Notes: generated by a model from the letters alone, not told the origin. A DNA stretch of 64,000 bases from Cladopsammia gracilis (GCA_022457155.1 JAJGOT010000020.1:1045001-1109000); one strand, 5' to 3'. Positions 23,483 to 34,959 are shown, numbered from the stretch's first letter. Made by a program: numbers and translations.

Positions 23483-25107
23483 TAAAATAACTGTGATACT
23501 ACGCGCGTTCTGATTGGCCAAAGACCTATTAACTATTGTGCCGGTAAACTCATAGAAAACCGCGCAAGCGAAACTGTAAAGTAAACAAAGTTCAATTTTC
23601 CACTGCATCAACACAAGGGTGAGGAGAAAGAATTTCACAACGCGAGTCGGTTTAGTGTCTTATTGCATATTGTGGTCTAAATGAGAAGAGAAGATATGTT
23701 TCTTGTAAACGATAAGTTGCTGCTCAAACCTACAAAATAATATAAAAAAAATCCCACGCACGCAAACAAAAAACGGCTTAACGACAAAAGAACACTTAGC
23801 TTTAATATTTTAAAACTGATATCAACAACAGGAATATATTTTCATTTAACATTGGCTTGGAAAGGCTTACATGCAGCGATCAATGACAATCAAAACAACC
23901 TCGATATGTACTTTGTGAAGTTCATTGAACTGAAGGTTTAGCTATTAGTGGAAAGCTCAACAATTATGGATCCCAAAGAGAAAACAATGGCTTTCAAACT
24001 GAGGAATTTTCGATTGAAATTCACTGAACTGAAGTTTATAAATGTTCCTACAAATCCTAAGATAACTTCTAAATAAGACGGATTTTCACAGTGGAATTAA
24101 AAAGCAAGGCTTAAGCTTATAGCTTTGTTGTTTAGGATAAGACTTAAGGTTAAGCTTAATTATTTTACGCCGATTCCATTTATACGCTTTATCGTGTTTT
24201 GTTTTTGAGATTTTTTCATTGAATACTTTTGTACCGGATGCAGATTAAATTCTGATTATGTGTCCAAGCAAGGATGATCAATTAGCAAGAAGAAATGAAG
24301 CCAACAAAAATTATAGGTTTATGGTTAAACAAATTATTTGCATGGAATGATCAAACAATTCAACTGTAGGCTTAAAAAACAATGAGCTTAGTTTTCATTC
24401 AGAACTTAAAATGTAGAGATGTACGGGCTTCATTGTACACTTCAAAGTAAGTGGATAAAGTCGAAAACATTTTCAGAAGCTGAGTTTCTGGAACTAACCT
24501 TTATTCCAATTGAAAAATTCTTGACAAGAAGGCAATCTTTGAATCCAACATACGCCATAAAAATTTTAGGCTTTCAAACTTTCCTCGTACATTCATGTTT
24601 GCGGCGGAAGATTCCGGACACAATTTTCTGGATTTCCCATTCAAAGAACTTTTGAATCATTGAATATATTTTCTTCTTTGAGCTGATAAATTCCAACTGA
24701 TGAATTTCAAAGCGCGAAAACTTTTCATCACTTTCGTTGAACCCGTGAATTTGTCAGTGCAGCTTTGTCAGTGGCATCGTGTAAAGTTCATTCTTTCAGC
24801 CGCTCTGATTGGTTTTCCCGATCATATGATGAATGTTATGAGAACAAGCTACTTGATCGGCACAAAACTACAACAAATTTCTCTCTTTCCAAACGCTTTT
24901 CATAGTTATTTCATAAAAGCAATAGAACACATTTTCTATGACTTTACCGGCGTAATAGAACCACTTGGGATGTTGGGAGAACACGAGAAAAGCTTGTAAA
25001 CCACGAGCCGTAGGCGAGTGGTTTACAAGCTTTTCTCGTGTTCTCCCAACATCCCGCGTGGTTCTATTACGCCGGTAAAGTCATAGAAAATGTGTTCTAT
25101 TGCTTAA
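23483..25107. mobile_element. 1.6-kb insertion in family D repeat
   Basis: The uninterrupted family D copy at 26541-26592 reads across as TATTTGTTAACTTTTC, so this 1.6-kb block is an insertion with a TA or TTA target duplication. It ends in a near-perfect palindrome (24919-25105). There is no coding sequence, so it is non-autonomous. Confidence 0.75.
24919..25105. repeat. Near-perfect palindrome, ~85-bp arms
   Basis: The left arm begins GCAATAGAACACATTTTCTA and the right arm ends in its inverse. The arms meet around ACGAGCCGTAGGCGAGT (25003-25019). Similar centres occur in other palindromes here. Confidence 0.9.
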
Positions 25108-25150
25108 TTAACTTTTCACAGGTGTCCCAGCTACTTTTGTCCTCCATTGT

Positions 25151-26325
25151 CTCAAACAGATTTTTTGAAAAAAAAAACAGGTTTGTCGCTTGAAAAAAAG
25201 CCTTTAGCAGCATGATTAGAGAGCAGGTGGTGGTAGTAGGTGCGGAAAGTGATAAATGAACGTTATGACTTTAGTTTTGGGTCATATATAGCACAATTTT
25301 TGGGTGTTTTTAAATTCAAAATACAAGGATCGCATTCCGTTAACTTTGTATAGTTTGTTTTTGGGACATAAGAAGCGCAAATATGAAACTGTTCGTATTA
25401 CTGATCTAAAAAAAACTGCCTGTATGATGAAAGAAGTGTATTTTTGCACTAGCAGTACCTTTTCAAAGAAAAATACATCTTAATGTTGAAAAAATACGCA
25501 TTTTTATTAGAACCGGAAGTGCCGTGTCAACAATACTTACATTACTCACCACATTACTCACCACATTACTCACACCAATTTTCAAGCCTAACAACGGAAA
25601 ATACGCGCGTTTACTGAATTTTTCTATAGCAGTATATGAGAAATAGTTTATTCAATGTAGTTACATTTAAATTTCTCGAAAAGTTGTGGAATTTTCTTAT
25701 TTTATCAACATTACTCACTGATAACCAAGAAGAGAAGTATTTGATTTGTTGTTTACTTTAACGCTAATATGCCGAGTATTGTGGAAAATCGAAAAAAACG
25801 TGCACTACTGATACAGACTACCTCTGTAAACAATTCTTCTAACAAGGTTGAAACATTTGAACTACTTTCGTTAGCAATCTTTCGGTGGTACAGCGAGAAA
25901 AAGCAAAAAATGTTGGTGAGTATTGTTGCCGAGTAGTGTTGTCATTACTCATTAATGATGACGCATCATGTGCGTGACTTTAACTCCGGTTTCAAATATC
26001 CTGTAAGCTAAAATATTTCATTCTCGTTCAAAGAAAACAAAACTCTTTCAATGGAAGCGTGAATTTACGCTCATAGAGACATCAAATAGTGCGTTGAAAA
26101 ACTAAAGAACGATGGCATTTTATCAAACCAAGACCTGGTCCGTCGCAATATGAGTTACATATAACTTACCCACCCCTCCCCCCAATTTTTTGTTGTGTCA
26201 CACATTTCATTCTAATGCCAAACACCCTCATACACAGTTAACCTATTACAGCTTCACTACACACACAATATTTGGTTAGTTTCTAGCATAAATGAGCAAT
26301 TTCAACAGACAGACACATTCAGACA
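25151..26325. other. No gene recognised
   Basis: AT-rich. A short triplication of CACATTACTCAC occurs at about 25545-25575. Confidence 0.45.
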
Positions 26326-26592
26326 ATGCAGGTCATTACAATGTAGTGTTGGGACACTTACCAAAAAACTAGTCAAATAATTCCCCCCCCCCCCCCCCCC
26401 CCCTTCCACCCCCCCTTGCAATGTTGAGATTTAATGATCGAACGGACATTTACGCCGAAAAAATATTCACCTACTTTGGTCAACATTGGTTTTGGGGGGG
26501 AAGGGGGGGGGGATACGCTCAAATTGTAGTAGTATTACATTATTATTTGTTAACTTTTCACAGGTGTCCCAGCTACTTTTGTCCTCCATTGT
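26326..26592 (+). repeat. Repeat family D, copy 2 (uninterrupted)
   Basis: Same block as 23260-23482 plus 25108-25150, with a longer poly-C tract (about 26384-26403). It serves as the empty site for the 1.6-kb insertion. Confidence 0.8.
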
Positions 26593-27004
26593 AGGAGAGC
26601 TTGATAAATAGGTAATTAATGCTGGTAGAGAATTCCAAATTTTAGGACCTTGGTAGAGAAATAATGTAAATTGGAGGCAACAATTAATTGTGATAATAAA
26701 ACATAAATTTGGCTATTTGACATGAATTGATTTGAGCAATTGTCATCATGAGTAGATTATTTTCAAATCAAGCAATTCTCAAGGATATATAATATTATTG
26801 ATTTGAGAGTGATTTCTTAACTGTGTTTATATAATGCCTATGATACTGCTTGTAACACATTTCTCTGGCATTTCTACGACAATAAAAACATTGACAAATG
26901 CACACAAAAGCATGCCAGTCACACAATGTAAAAGCTACAAAATTTAGTCAATTAACCAAAATAGGGCAGAGTCAATCTACAAAATAAAGTTGAATTTACT
27001 GTAC

Positions 27005-27287
27005 CTTGTTGGCATTCTCTATGTGCTTCAGGCTCCTCGTCCATACTGTTTCTCCTTGTTTCGTGTTGCCGTTCTTGCTGTTCTTCAGTACTTCTCATTC
27101 CTCGAAGCCGTTCTAGCGCAGCTTGACGCTGTTCTTCCGTTCTGTTTCTCCTCCTTTACCTTTGTTGTTCTCGGTCTCTTTCTAGCGATGCTTGACGCTG
27201 TTCTTCCGTTCTGTTTCTCCTCCTTTCCCTTTGTCGTTCTCGGTCTCTTTCTAGCTCTGCTTGATGCTGTTCTTCCATTTGTTCTTC
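27005..27287 (-). pseudogene. Decayed copy of the charged-repeat exon
   Basis: On the minus strand it begins after a possible acceptor (ACATGTAG) with a Glu/Gln-rich run, continues with RRRNRTEEQRQA-type repeats and ends ECQQ before a GTACAG donor, as in the copy at 29052-29493. An in-frame TAA interrupts it at about 27166-27168. The flanks to about 26740 also match those of the other copy (28760 onward), so a block of 0.5 kb or more was duplicated about 2 kb apart. Confidence 0.7.
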
Positions 27288-27435
27288 TGTTCCTACATGT
27301 GTAGCAGAGAATGAAGTGAATGGAAATGTCTATAATGTGTATAAGCCACACTTTTTTTCCCCAAAATTTGTGCTCAAAATCGGGGGTGCGGATCATCTAC
27401 GCGAACATCTGCAGAAGTCTACATCTACATCTATT

Positions 27436-27778
27436 TAGCAAATTTCCACCGGTTTTCCGTGACGTGGACTCTTATTTACCACGATTTCCGTCATCACATG
27501 GTCAAAATGTTGTGGACTCATGAGGCACAGCTGAGTGAGTCAGCAACAAATTTTGACCATGTGATGATGTAAATCGTGGTAAATAGAGTCCACACCACGG
27601 AAAGCCAGTGGAAATCTGTTTTTTACCACAATATTTAGAAAAAATACAAGGAAAAACTGAACTTTCATTACAAGACGTGATCCATTGCGTGACGTTAGCA
27701 TCAGCACCATTGTCTGCACTCTCATTTACCACCCGCATCGACTAATCAGATTGCGAGATTACCAGCAAGTATGGTAAA
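27436..27778. mobile_element. Foldback element with long tail (copy 2)
   Basis: Second copy of the element at 11135-11565. The palindrome spans 27446-27610 with the centre ATGAGGCACAGCTGAGT (27520-27536), which differs from copy 1 by C-to-T/G-to-A changes at CpG. The tail is shorter than in copy 1. Confidence 0.8.
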
Positions 27779-28639
27779 AATTTATACTTGGCAAGGGTTG
27801 CCTATTGTGCCAAGGTAAATAAATAAATAATACCTGGTAATCAAATAAATAGAATCGTATAATTAAAGAGATAAAATATGTTCCCGAACAGTAAGTTTAA
27901 AAATGTTAAAAGTCTCTATTGTGATATAAGTTGACCAGACTTTTTGAGCCTTGAAATTAAGATTTTATTGATTTAAGGTGCATAACGTGGAGAAAAAATT
28001 CTTTAAATTTAGATGATGTAGAAAAGTGAGTCTTGTCTGCCTAACAGAGCTGCCAGAGTACCTCCAAGACCAAAAATAGGCAGTCTATGAGCAGTCTATG
28101 ACTGCATGCAGCTTACTGCACCTGTTATTACTTAGATTACCGTATTTAATCACGCTGGGCACTTATTAACTTTTTCTATCTTCAGGCTAGGATAGGCGCT
28201 TATGAAATGAGCACCACTTTTCAGCAAGTGTAGCCAATGTAAATTAGCGGCTAAAGAAAGCATGTGCTTAAGAAATTTGCACGTGACATGCGCCACAGTA
28301 AACAAAATGGTGTCTATCGAAAATTAGCTAAATGCAATGGCTAAATGCAATAATACAATCACAGTATTTGTTCAAACAAATTCCAAATAATAACAGCATT
28401 TAATCAAGTTTAATGTACGAGGAAAAATCGCTTGTAAAATAGCTTTATTTTGAACAAACGAAAACGATCTGTTTCCACGGCGGTACGCATGCCGCGTGCG
28501 AACTCGAATCGAACTCAAACTCGAATTTTGCAGTGTTTATGATAGATAGATACAATATTCTTAACTCTAAGAAGAACTGTTTGAGTTGAAAACTTTTGTC
28601 CCCTTTTTCAAAATTACTCTTATTAGCAGAGAAGCTGGA
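27779..28639. other. No gene recognised
   Basis: Non-coding, with short frames only. Confidence 0.4.
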
Positions 28640-28690
28640 AGAGGCTGCTGATGAAGTGTGCGTTACTCACACGAAACGCGTAGGAGAAAA
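28640..28690 (+). ncRNA. Isolated hammerhead-ribozyme-like motif
   Basis: CTGATGA (28648-28654), a perfect 5-bp stem II (GTGTG / CACAC, 28656-28660 and 28668-28672) with a 7-nt loop, and GAAA (28673-28676). No Penelope coding sequence adjoins it. It may be a relic of a Penelope element or of a small non-coding hammerhead retroelement. Confidence 0.6.
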
Positions 28691-29051
28691 TAAAACAGTG
28701 TTCGCAGTGACGTGCTATTCACTATGAGTGATTTACAGCCAAATTTTGTGATTAGTACATTATTTTGAAATCAAGCAATTCTCGAGGATATATTTTGATT
28801 TGAGAGTGATTTTTTAACTGTGTTTAATGCCTATAATACTGATTGTAACAAATGTAGCATGTTTCCCTGGTATTTTCTACGACAATCAAAACATCGACAA
28901 ACGCACACAAACTGAGCATGCTGGTCAACAGTCTTAAACTTTTCTTTTTTCAAAATCCAAGGTTCACACACAATGTAAAAGCTACGAAATGTAGTCAATT
29001 AACCAAAATAGGGCAGAGTCAATCTACAAAATAAAATTGAATTTACTGTAC

Positions 29052-29493
29052 CTTGTTGGCATTCTCTATGTGCTTCAGGCTGCTCGTCCATACTGTTTCT
29101 CCTTATTTCGTGTTGCCGTTCTTGCTGTTCTTCATTATTTCTCATTCCTCGAAGCCGTTGTAGCGCTGCTTGACGCTGTTCTTCCGTTCTGTTTCTCCTC
29201 CTTTCCCTTTGTCGTTCTCGGTTTCTTTCTAGCGATGCTTGATGCTGTTCTTCCGTTCTGTTTCTCCTCCTTTCCCTATGTCGTTCTCGGTTTCTTTCTA
29301 GCTGTACTTGACGCTGTTCTTCCGTTTGTTCTTCCATTCTGTTTCTCCTCCTTTCCCTATTTCGTTCTCGGTCTCTTTCTAGCTCTGCTTGACGCTGTTC
29401 TTCCGTTCTGTTTCTCCTCCTTTCCCTTTGTCGTTCTCGGTCTCTTTCTCTCTTCTTGCGTTTCTCCTCTTCTGTCATGTTTCTCCCAACCAT
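29052..29493 (-). CDS. Charged-repeat first exon, probably of the Helitron gene
   Basis: The minus-strand ATG at 29493 opens 147 codons: MTEEEKRKKRERD, then about four repeats of roughly 27 residues built on RERRRNRTEEQRQAxLERD, then a shorter RRNSMDEQPEAHRECQQ end. A donor GTACAG follows 29052 and leaves one base (G) of a split codon. The Helitron exon at 19177 starts with two bases that complete it (GGG, Gly), so the phases fit. From memory, Arg/Glu/Gln repeats of this style precede Pif1-like helicases in other Helitron proteins. The distance of about 10 kb is filled by inserted repeats. The upstream region is a unit B copy that may supply the promoter. The join is inferred; the exon could belong to another gene. 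Confidence 0.6.
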
Positions 29494-29499
29494 TATGTA

Positions 29500-30205
29500 A
29501 CCTAATTATTCAAAATTGAAACCTTTTCAAATACACGCCAAAAGTACACAATATGCAATATAGAACAGTAAACTGATGATAAGCTCAACTAAGATGAAAA
29601 GGTCGGAAGGACAAGAATTAAACTCAACAGAGTTTAGCTGTAAAGAAATGCTTCAACGATCCACTCGTTTAAATTTAAGACGTAACGAGGTTTAAAATAA
29701 GCACTTAGCTCTATATTCCTCCAAAAACGCTTGACTTGCAGAGTTACGCAGCCTCAGATGCGGTCTTGACAACTGTTTGAGAAATGTGAAACCTGTTTTG
29801 AGTAGCAAACCGCGAAAAAATGCAGGGAAAAACGATTTTACTAAAATGCTTTTCTCCGCTCAACACAACCAGTGCTGACGTGACATCGGCCGTGCAGCCG
29901 CGCGAGCGGCGCGAAAAACAAAGCCTCGCTTTGGTTTCAAAATTGCTAAGATCCCGGATGTTGTGTGGCGTCATGTGACGTCATAGGCGCCAGAAGCTGC
30001 GTCAACCTCGTTCCCAGGGCCTCTCTCTCTCTTCAGATACGTCATCATTGATGACGTAGACGGATGGACGGACGTGCACACGGACCGACGCGCCCGCGAA
30101 ATATTCCGCTAGCCATGACCATGAAAAATGTTGGGCATAGGTTCTATGAGTATGGGGCTGCGCAGCCAGGCCTTCGGCCTGGCGAGAGCTCCGCTATAAA
30201 TAGCG
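29500..30205 (-). repeat. Unit B copy, inverted
   Basis: Reverse-oriented copy of the family at 34376-34870 and 52591 onward. It includes the GC hairpin GCCAGGCCTTCGGCCTGGC (30174-30192) and the phrase TTTTCATGGTCATGGC in inverse. The side next to the exon at 29493 (AATAATTAGGTTA) also occurs at 34849-34861. Confidence 0.75.
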
Positions 30206-30285
30206 TGTTGTTTTGTTTAAATATGTTTATTCCACTTCATGCCCTGTTAAACAAAGACTGTTTTTTACTAAGCAAGCACGAGCAA

Positions 30286-31010
30286 AACATGTCGGTAAAC
30301 GAGGATTATAATGAAAACGAACAGATTTATGTTAAGTGTAAACGAGCTTAACGCAAGCAATAGTGCAACCACAAGAAAATGAAATTGTTTGATCTTGTGA
30401 TACTCATGCGTATGCCACTATGTCACTAGCGAAGGACGCGGCCCATTCGGTAACTGTTGGAGTGCGGCCGGGGGGGGGGGGAGAAAACGGGAGAGATTAG
30501 AAGAAGTAATAATACAATGGCAAAGTTTTCGTCATATAGGATTGTAGTGTTTCACATTATCCATTGGTAATTTAGACGTGAAGGGAATTTGAGTCGTTGT
30601 GGTCGCTTACGTCATGGTTACTATTAATAACGAATTCACTACACGATCGCACACGAATTTCAGGGTTGAGAAAAGAATGTTCTTTTCAGTTATTTTGCCA
30701 TACGAAGCACTTCATGTCTTCAACTCTTCGTGTTTCTCGTTTGTCGCCAGGTTACAAATTGAGAGAGCAGATTTCACATTGTGGTAGCTGAAGTAAAGTG
30801 TCGTTAATAGGAGTACTGGTACGTACAAATTTTTGATATCTTTGATAGTCTGAATAAGTCGATCGTGATACGTCTGCATATTAATTGCCGAGAACTTGCA
30901 TACACTGTGGCATTTTTTATTTTTGTCTGACACAATTTCGGAAATTTGCAACCTTAAAACCGTGTTTTTGTGTTCTATTTCTGCCTTGCCAATTTTTTTT
31001 TTATTATTTC
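30286..31010 (+). repeat. Repeat family C, copy 1
   Basis: Shared with 58113-60230 and 61325-62225. Landmarks are AATAGTGCAACCACAAGAAA, a poly-G tract near 30470, TTACAAATTGAGAGAGCAGA and AGGAGTACTGGTACGTAC. Non-coding. At 30350 it holds an uninterrupted TTAA that is occupied in the 58-kb copy. Confidence 0.8.
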
Positions 31011-31024
31011 GCGCATTTGGTTTG

Positions 31025-31350
31025 GAGTTTTAATTTATCGGGGTTTGCATTTATCGGGGCTTGCAGTTATCGGGGGTTCGAGTTATCGGGGTAAAAAGGG
31101 AGTTATCGGGGTTTGCTGCAGTTATCGGGGTTTAATTTCGAGTTATGGGGATTTGAGTTATCGGCCGCCGGGTTTGGAGTTATCGGGGTTTCAAGTTACC
31201 TGAAGTTATTGGGGTTTTCAGTTATATATCAGGGCTCGAATTATCGGGTTTGCAGTTATCGGGGTTTCTAGTTATCGGGATTTGCAGTTATCAGGGGTTC
31301 GAACTATCGGGGTTTCCATTTATCGGGGATTCAGTTATCGGTGTTTTGAG
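31025..31350 (+). repeat. TTATCGGGGTTT minisatellite
   Basis: About 18 imperfect units of roughly 15-20 bp, each with (A)GTTATCGGGGTTTGCA or a variant. Nearly every unit has a GGGG run, so the + strand could form G-quadruplexes. Confidence 0.85.
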
Positions 31351-31499
31351 TACGTATATACTAATATTTCAGTAAGTTTTTTTGTCACAAACAAGACAAA
31401 AGTGAACATGAGTTGACCTGTGTCCGTAGCAACAATATCACAATAAAACAATAACAATAACAATATCACATACACCGTATAACACGGTCCTATTTCATT
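31351..31499. other. Unassigned spacer
   Basis: No feature apart from a short ACAATAACAATATCAC-like simple stretch. Confidence 0.4.
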
Positions 31500-31973
31500 T
31501 TTAACCCGTGAATATACGCGCATGCGTAATTAACGGGTTATCTGTAACGGCGACAGATATGCAAATGAGTCACTCACTCGCCCACTCCTTCCATCAGCTG
31601 TAAACTTAGTGACGTAATGTTTTGTTACGACTGCGTTTTGTAACAAGAACAGCGTGAATCCAGCGATAACAATAACTAAATTGGTGTAAACGAATAAATA
31701 AATAACTAAAGTGGTGTAAAGCGCGGACTTAGAGCCGAAAGGCCCGGGTTCGAATCTCGCTCGGGGCGTCTTTTTTTTTTTCGGACTGAACATTATGAAA
31801 GTGATGTACTGTATTTCTATTTTTTTGCGTTTGTCAAAAATCCTTACGTTCAATTTAAAAAATATATATTGAACCGTGACAGAGTGAAAACATAAGCTTA
31901 CCGCAATATTGCGTTACGCGTTAGCATTTCAAATTCACGGGTTGGCTCTAAGGAGCCTTTGATTTAAATATGT
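31500..31973 (+). repeat. tRNA-derived repeat with AACCCGTGAA ends (copy at 31.5 kb)
   Basis: It starts AACCCGTGAATA and ends TTCACGGGTT, 10-bp perfect inverted ends, followed by the hairpin GGCTCTAAGGAGCC. The segment 31711-31768 (GTGGTGTAAAGCGCGGACTT then GGTTCGAATCTCGC) looks like a tRNA body with a B-box. It resembles a SINE with a tRNA-like region placed mid-element. Closely related copy: 39259-39870; part copy: 20753-21680. Confidence 0.75.
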
Positions 31974-31984
31974 GGTTTAGACAA

Positions 31985-33360
31985 CAGGAATCCATTACCT
32001 TCCGATTTTCATGCAGTAGTAATTTGAAAAGACACAAAACCACTTGTTTACTTTCAAAAAAACATTTTTGTGACAGAACATTTTGAACCTTCATTTGAAC
32101 ATTTTGAACCATTTTGAACAGCTTCATTGTAAATAAGTGTCAATTTTATGAATTCTGTGCTTAATAAAGTTTTTGATTTGATTTGATTTGAACCTCGCAC
32201 CTTCTTCAACTTGTGCAACTGTATGTATGTCAAGAGAAAATGAGGTCTTGATGTAGTTGTCAGTATTGGATCTACACACAATTTGATCTCGACGATCGAG
32301 GCAATAGTAGCGCGGGATATAACAGTTAAGCCAGAAATGCATGATTGCACAAAATGTTTCGGGTAGTGTAGTCTGCATTTCAATCAGTATAGACCAGTAT
32401 AAGATATTAATACGTACAAAGCAGTCGCTGTCTTAATTCGCTATATGTTTACTCGCCTATTTTTACATTGTGGAGACAGAATTCACCTTGTTGTAGCTTC
32501 AACAATTCTCAGTGTTTTTTATTGAAGTGCCGGGTACGTATAAAACTGATATTTCAATCGAGTTGTGTTCCATCGAGAAACGTCTGCATATTTTAAATTA
32601 CCTAGAACGCACACACACAGCGGTTGTCTGACACGATTTATGAGTTTTACGTTACAATAATAATGGCCAGAGTTTTCCATTGCCTACCGATTTTCATGCG
32701 AAGCAATTTGAAAAGACACAAACCACTTGTTTACTTCCAAAAATCATATCTTGTTTTGATAATATATTTTTAACCTCATTCCTTTTTTTGTGCAACTGAG
32801 TGTACATCAAGAGAAAATGTGATCTTGTATTGGATCTACACACAATTTGACCTCCACGATCAAGGCAATGTACTTTTCTTGAAATTGAAATCGTTAAATA
32901 AGGAAAAATCGTGATGATCCGCCAGTAGCGATATTAGCGCGGGAACCCGTGTACTACTTAAACGCAATCAGAAATGCATGACTGCACAAAATGTTTCGCG
33001 TTGGGAAGTTTGCATTTCAATTAGGACATTAATGCATACGAGAAGTCGCTGTCTTCGCTCTATGTTTACTCGCCTGGTTTTACATTGTGAAGGCAGATTT
33101 CACCTTGTTTTAGACGCAGCGAATTTCAGTATCGTTTATTGAAGTACTGGTACGTATAAAAGTTATATTTAACATATTTGATGCATGTAGTTGGAAAGGG
33201 TGTGAAAATCAATCGAGCTGAAATGTTCCATCGAGAAACGTCTGCATGTTATAAATTACCTAGAACGCGCGCACACACACAGCGGTCAGTTGTCTTAGCT
33301 TTGTCTGACTCGATTTTTGAGTTTAACGTTGCAAAATATAATGGGCAGAGTTTCTGTCTT
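31985..33360 (+). repeat. Tandem duplication, unit about 0.69 kb
   Basis: Unit 1 (about 31990-32680) and unit 2 (about 32680-33345) share ordered landmarks: CCGATTTTCATGC, AATTTGAAAAGACACAAA, TATGTTTACTCGCCT and CCATCGAGAAACGTCTGCAT. The later part is a diverged relative of family C. No coding sequence. Confidence 0.75.
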
Positions 33361-33436
33361 TCTCCTCACTTTCTTATCTGACCCAGTTTTAAAATAAACG
33401 GCATGAAAAGATATGACTACGGTCATTTGCATTTAA

Positions 33437-33886
33437 GTAATGCTTCACATAAGAACTATAGTAAACTTCATTGTTCTGCGGCAATGGCTCTTTCCCACAT
33501 AGGATATCTTTAATTTTAAGAATAGAGGAGGGGCTGGTGGTTCATAATTATATTTCATTATAAAAATACAGAAAATCCATTTGCGTCAAATATATTTTAG
33601 GAAATGTTCGTGCTTAACCAATCAGAATAGCAGAAGACAATAGCTACTAATTTTGCTTCTTTGATGAAGTTCCCCAATTACAATATCTTTTAAAAATTGC
33701 ATGTTGTGTGATTGGGTCTCAAAATACTTGAAACCTTAAAAAATGTAGACTTTATGCACCTTGATCATTAAATTTTTAGCGGTTTTTGAGTCTAGGCCAA
33801 TGAGATCACTAGCTGAAACAATGAAAATAGTTAACATTCCATCGTGCATTGCCGTTCAGCACTATCCTTCTTATGCGGATCATTAC
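33437..33886. mobile_element. TTAA-flanked miniature element (copy 2)
   Basis: TTAA lies on both sides (33433-33436, 33887-33890). The body is the reverse complement of 19768-20225 with moderate divergence. The surrounding family C-like sequence has an empty counterpart near 60455 (GAATTTAATCTTTATAAAT). Confidence 0.82.
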
Positions 33887-34375
33887 TTAATCTTTATAAA
33901 TATCTGTCTTCCTGGAATAACCATTTACAAGTACTTTGTTTTGATTTAACGGTTACTCGAACATTACGTAGACCCTACGTAACTGATCATGAGTTGAACT
34001 GTTATTATTACTAGTGACTTTATCATAACAGCGAAGAAAGTGCTCGACAAACCTTGGGAAACATAACATTTTGAAAACAGAGTTCTGACATCAAACGCAG
34101 TTTTGTTTGAAACACAAAGAAGATAACACGCTATTTATAATCAAGCAATTTATGGGGAAAATCACTTTCAAAATGTTATTGAAAGCAAACGAACATTCAA
34201 ATAACGGTTTAAATTGATTTAAAAAAAAGGCAATGGATACTAGAAAGTCACAGTGCAAAATTGTTGAAAAATTATCCACAGTTGAAAACAAGGCTATTTT
34301 TTACCAAGCAAGCACGACAAAAAACATCAGGATAAGCACAAGAAATTTATGTTAGTGTAAACGAGGATAATAGCG
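33887..34375. repeat. Family C-related tail, no gene
   Basis: Parallels 60455-60650 (AAACAGAGTTCTGACATYRAACG) and then 61150-61215 in inverse (AAACCGTTATTTGAA). Non-coding. Confidence 0.5.
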
Positions 34376-34959
34376 GAGCTCTGCGGGCCGAAGGCCCGCA
34401 CGGAGCGCCATACTCATAGAACCCATGCCGTCATTTTTCATGGTCATGGCCAGCGGAATGTTTCGCGGGCGGCGTCTGTCATGTCTGTCCGTACGAACGT
34501 TTTTCGCGCGGCTACACAGCCGAATGTCACGTCAGCTGTACGCTCAACACTATTGTTGAGTCAGTGGTTAATCGTTGAGTTTAGCCGAGAAAACCATTTG
34601 CAAAGTTGTTTTTCTCGGCATTTATCCGCGGTTTGCTATTCAAGACAGGTTTCACATTTCTTAAACAGTGGTCAAGACCGCATTTCAGGCTACGTAATTC
34701 TGCAAGACAAGCGTTTTGGAGGAATATAGAGCTAAGTGCTTAAGCTTATTTTTAAACCTGATTTCGTCTTAACTTGAAGCTAGTATCATTACTTTACTGT
34801 TATATATTGTGCAATTTTGGCTTGCATTTAAAAAGGTCTCAATTTTGAATAATTAGGTTATATAAAACGTGCTTAAATTCAGTTGTCAATTCATGATTTC
34901 TTTCATCGAAGACAATCATCTCGGCCTCGATGACCTATAAATGGTACGTTTTGCTTTTA
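34376..34959 (+). repeat. Unit B copy, left part, interrupted by the 17.5-kb element
   Basis: It begins GCGGAGCTCTGCGGGCCGAAGG and runs through the CGCGGTTTGCTATTCAAGACAG block (key core GGTTTGCTATTCAAGAC) to GCTTTTA at 34959. The unit resumes at 52461 with TAAACATAAAC. Intact units at 53.3 and 54.5 kb read GCTTTTAAACAYAAAC across this point. Confidence 0.8.

Noticed and set aside
29037..29519. 160-codon + strand ORF, Phe/Leu/Val-rich (resembles a membrane protein)
   Set aside because: Antisense shadow of the Arg/Glu repeat exon on the minus strand.
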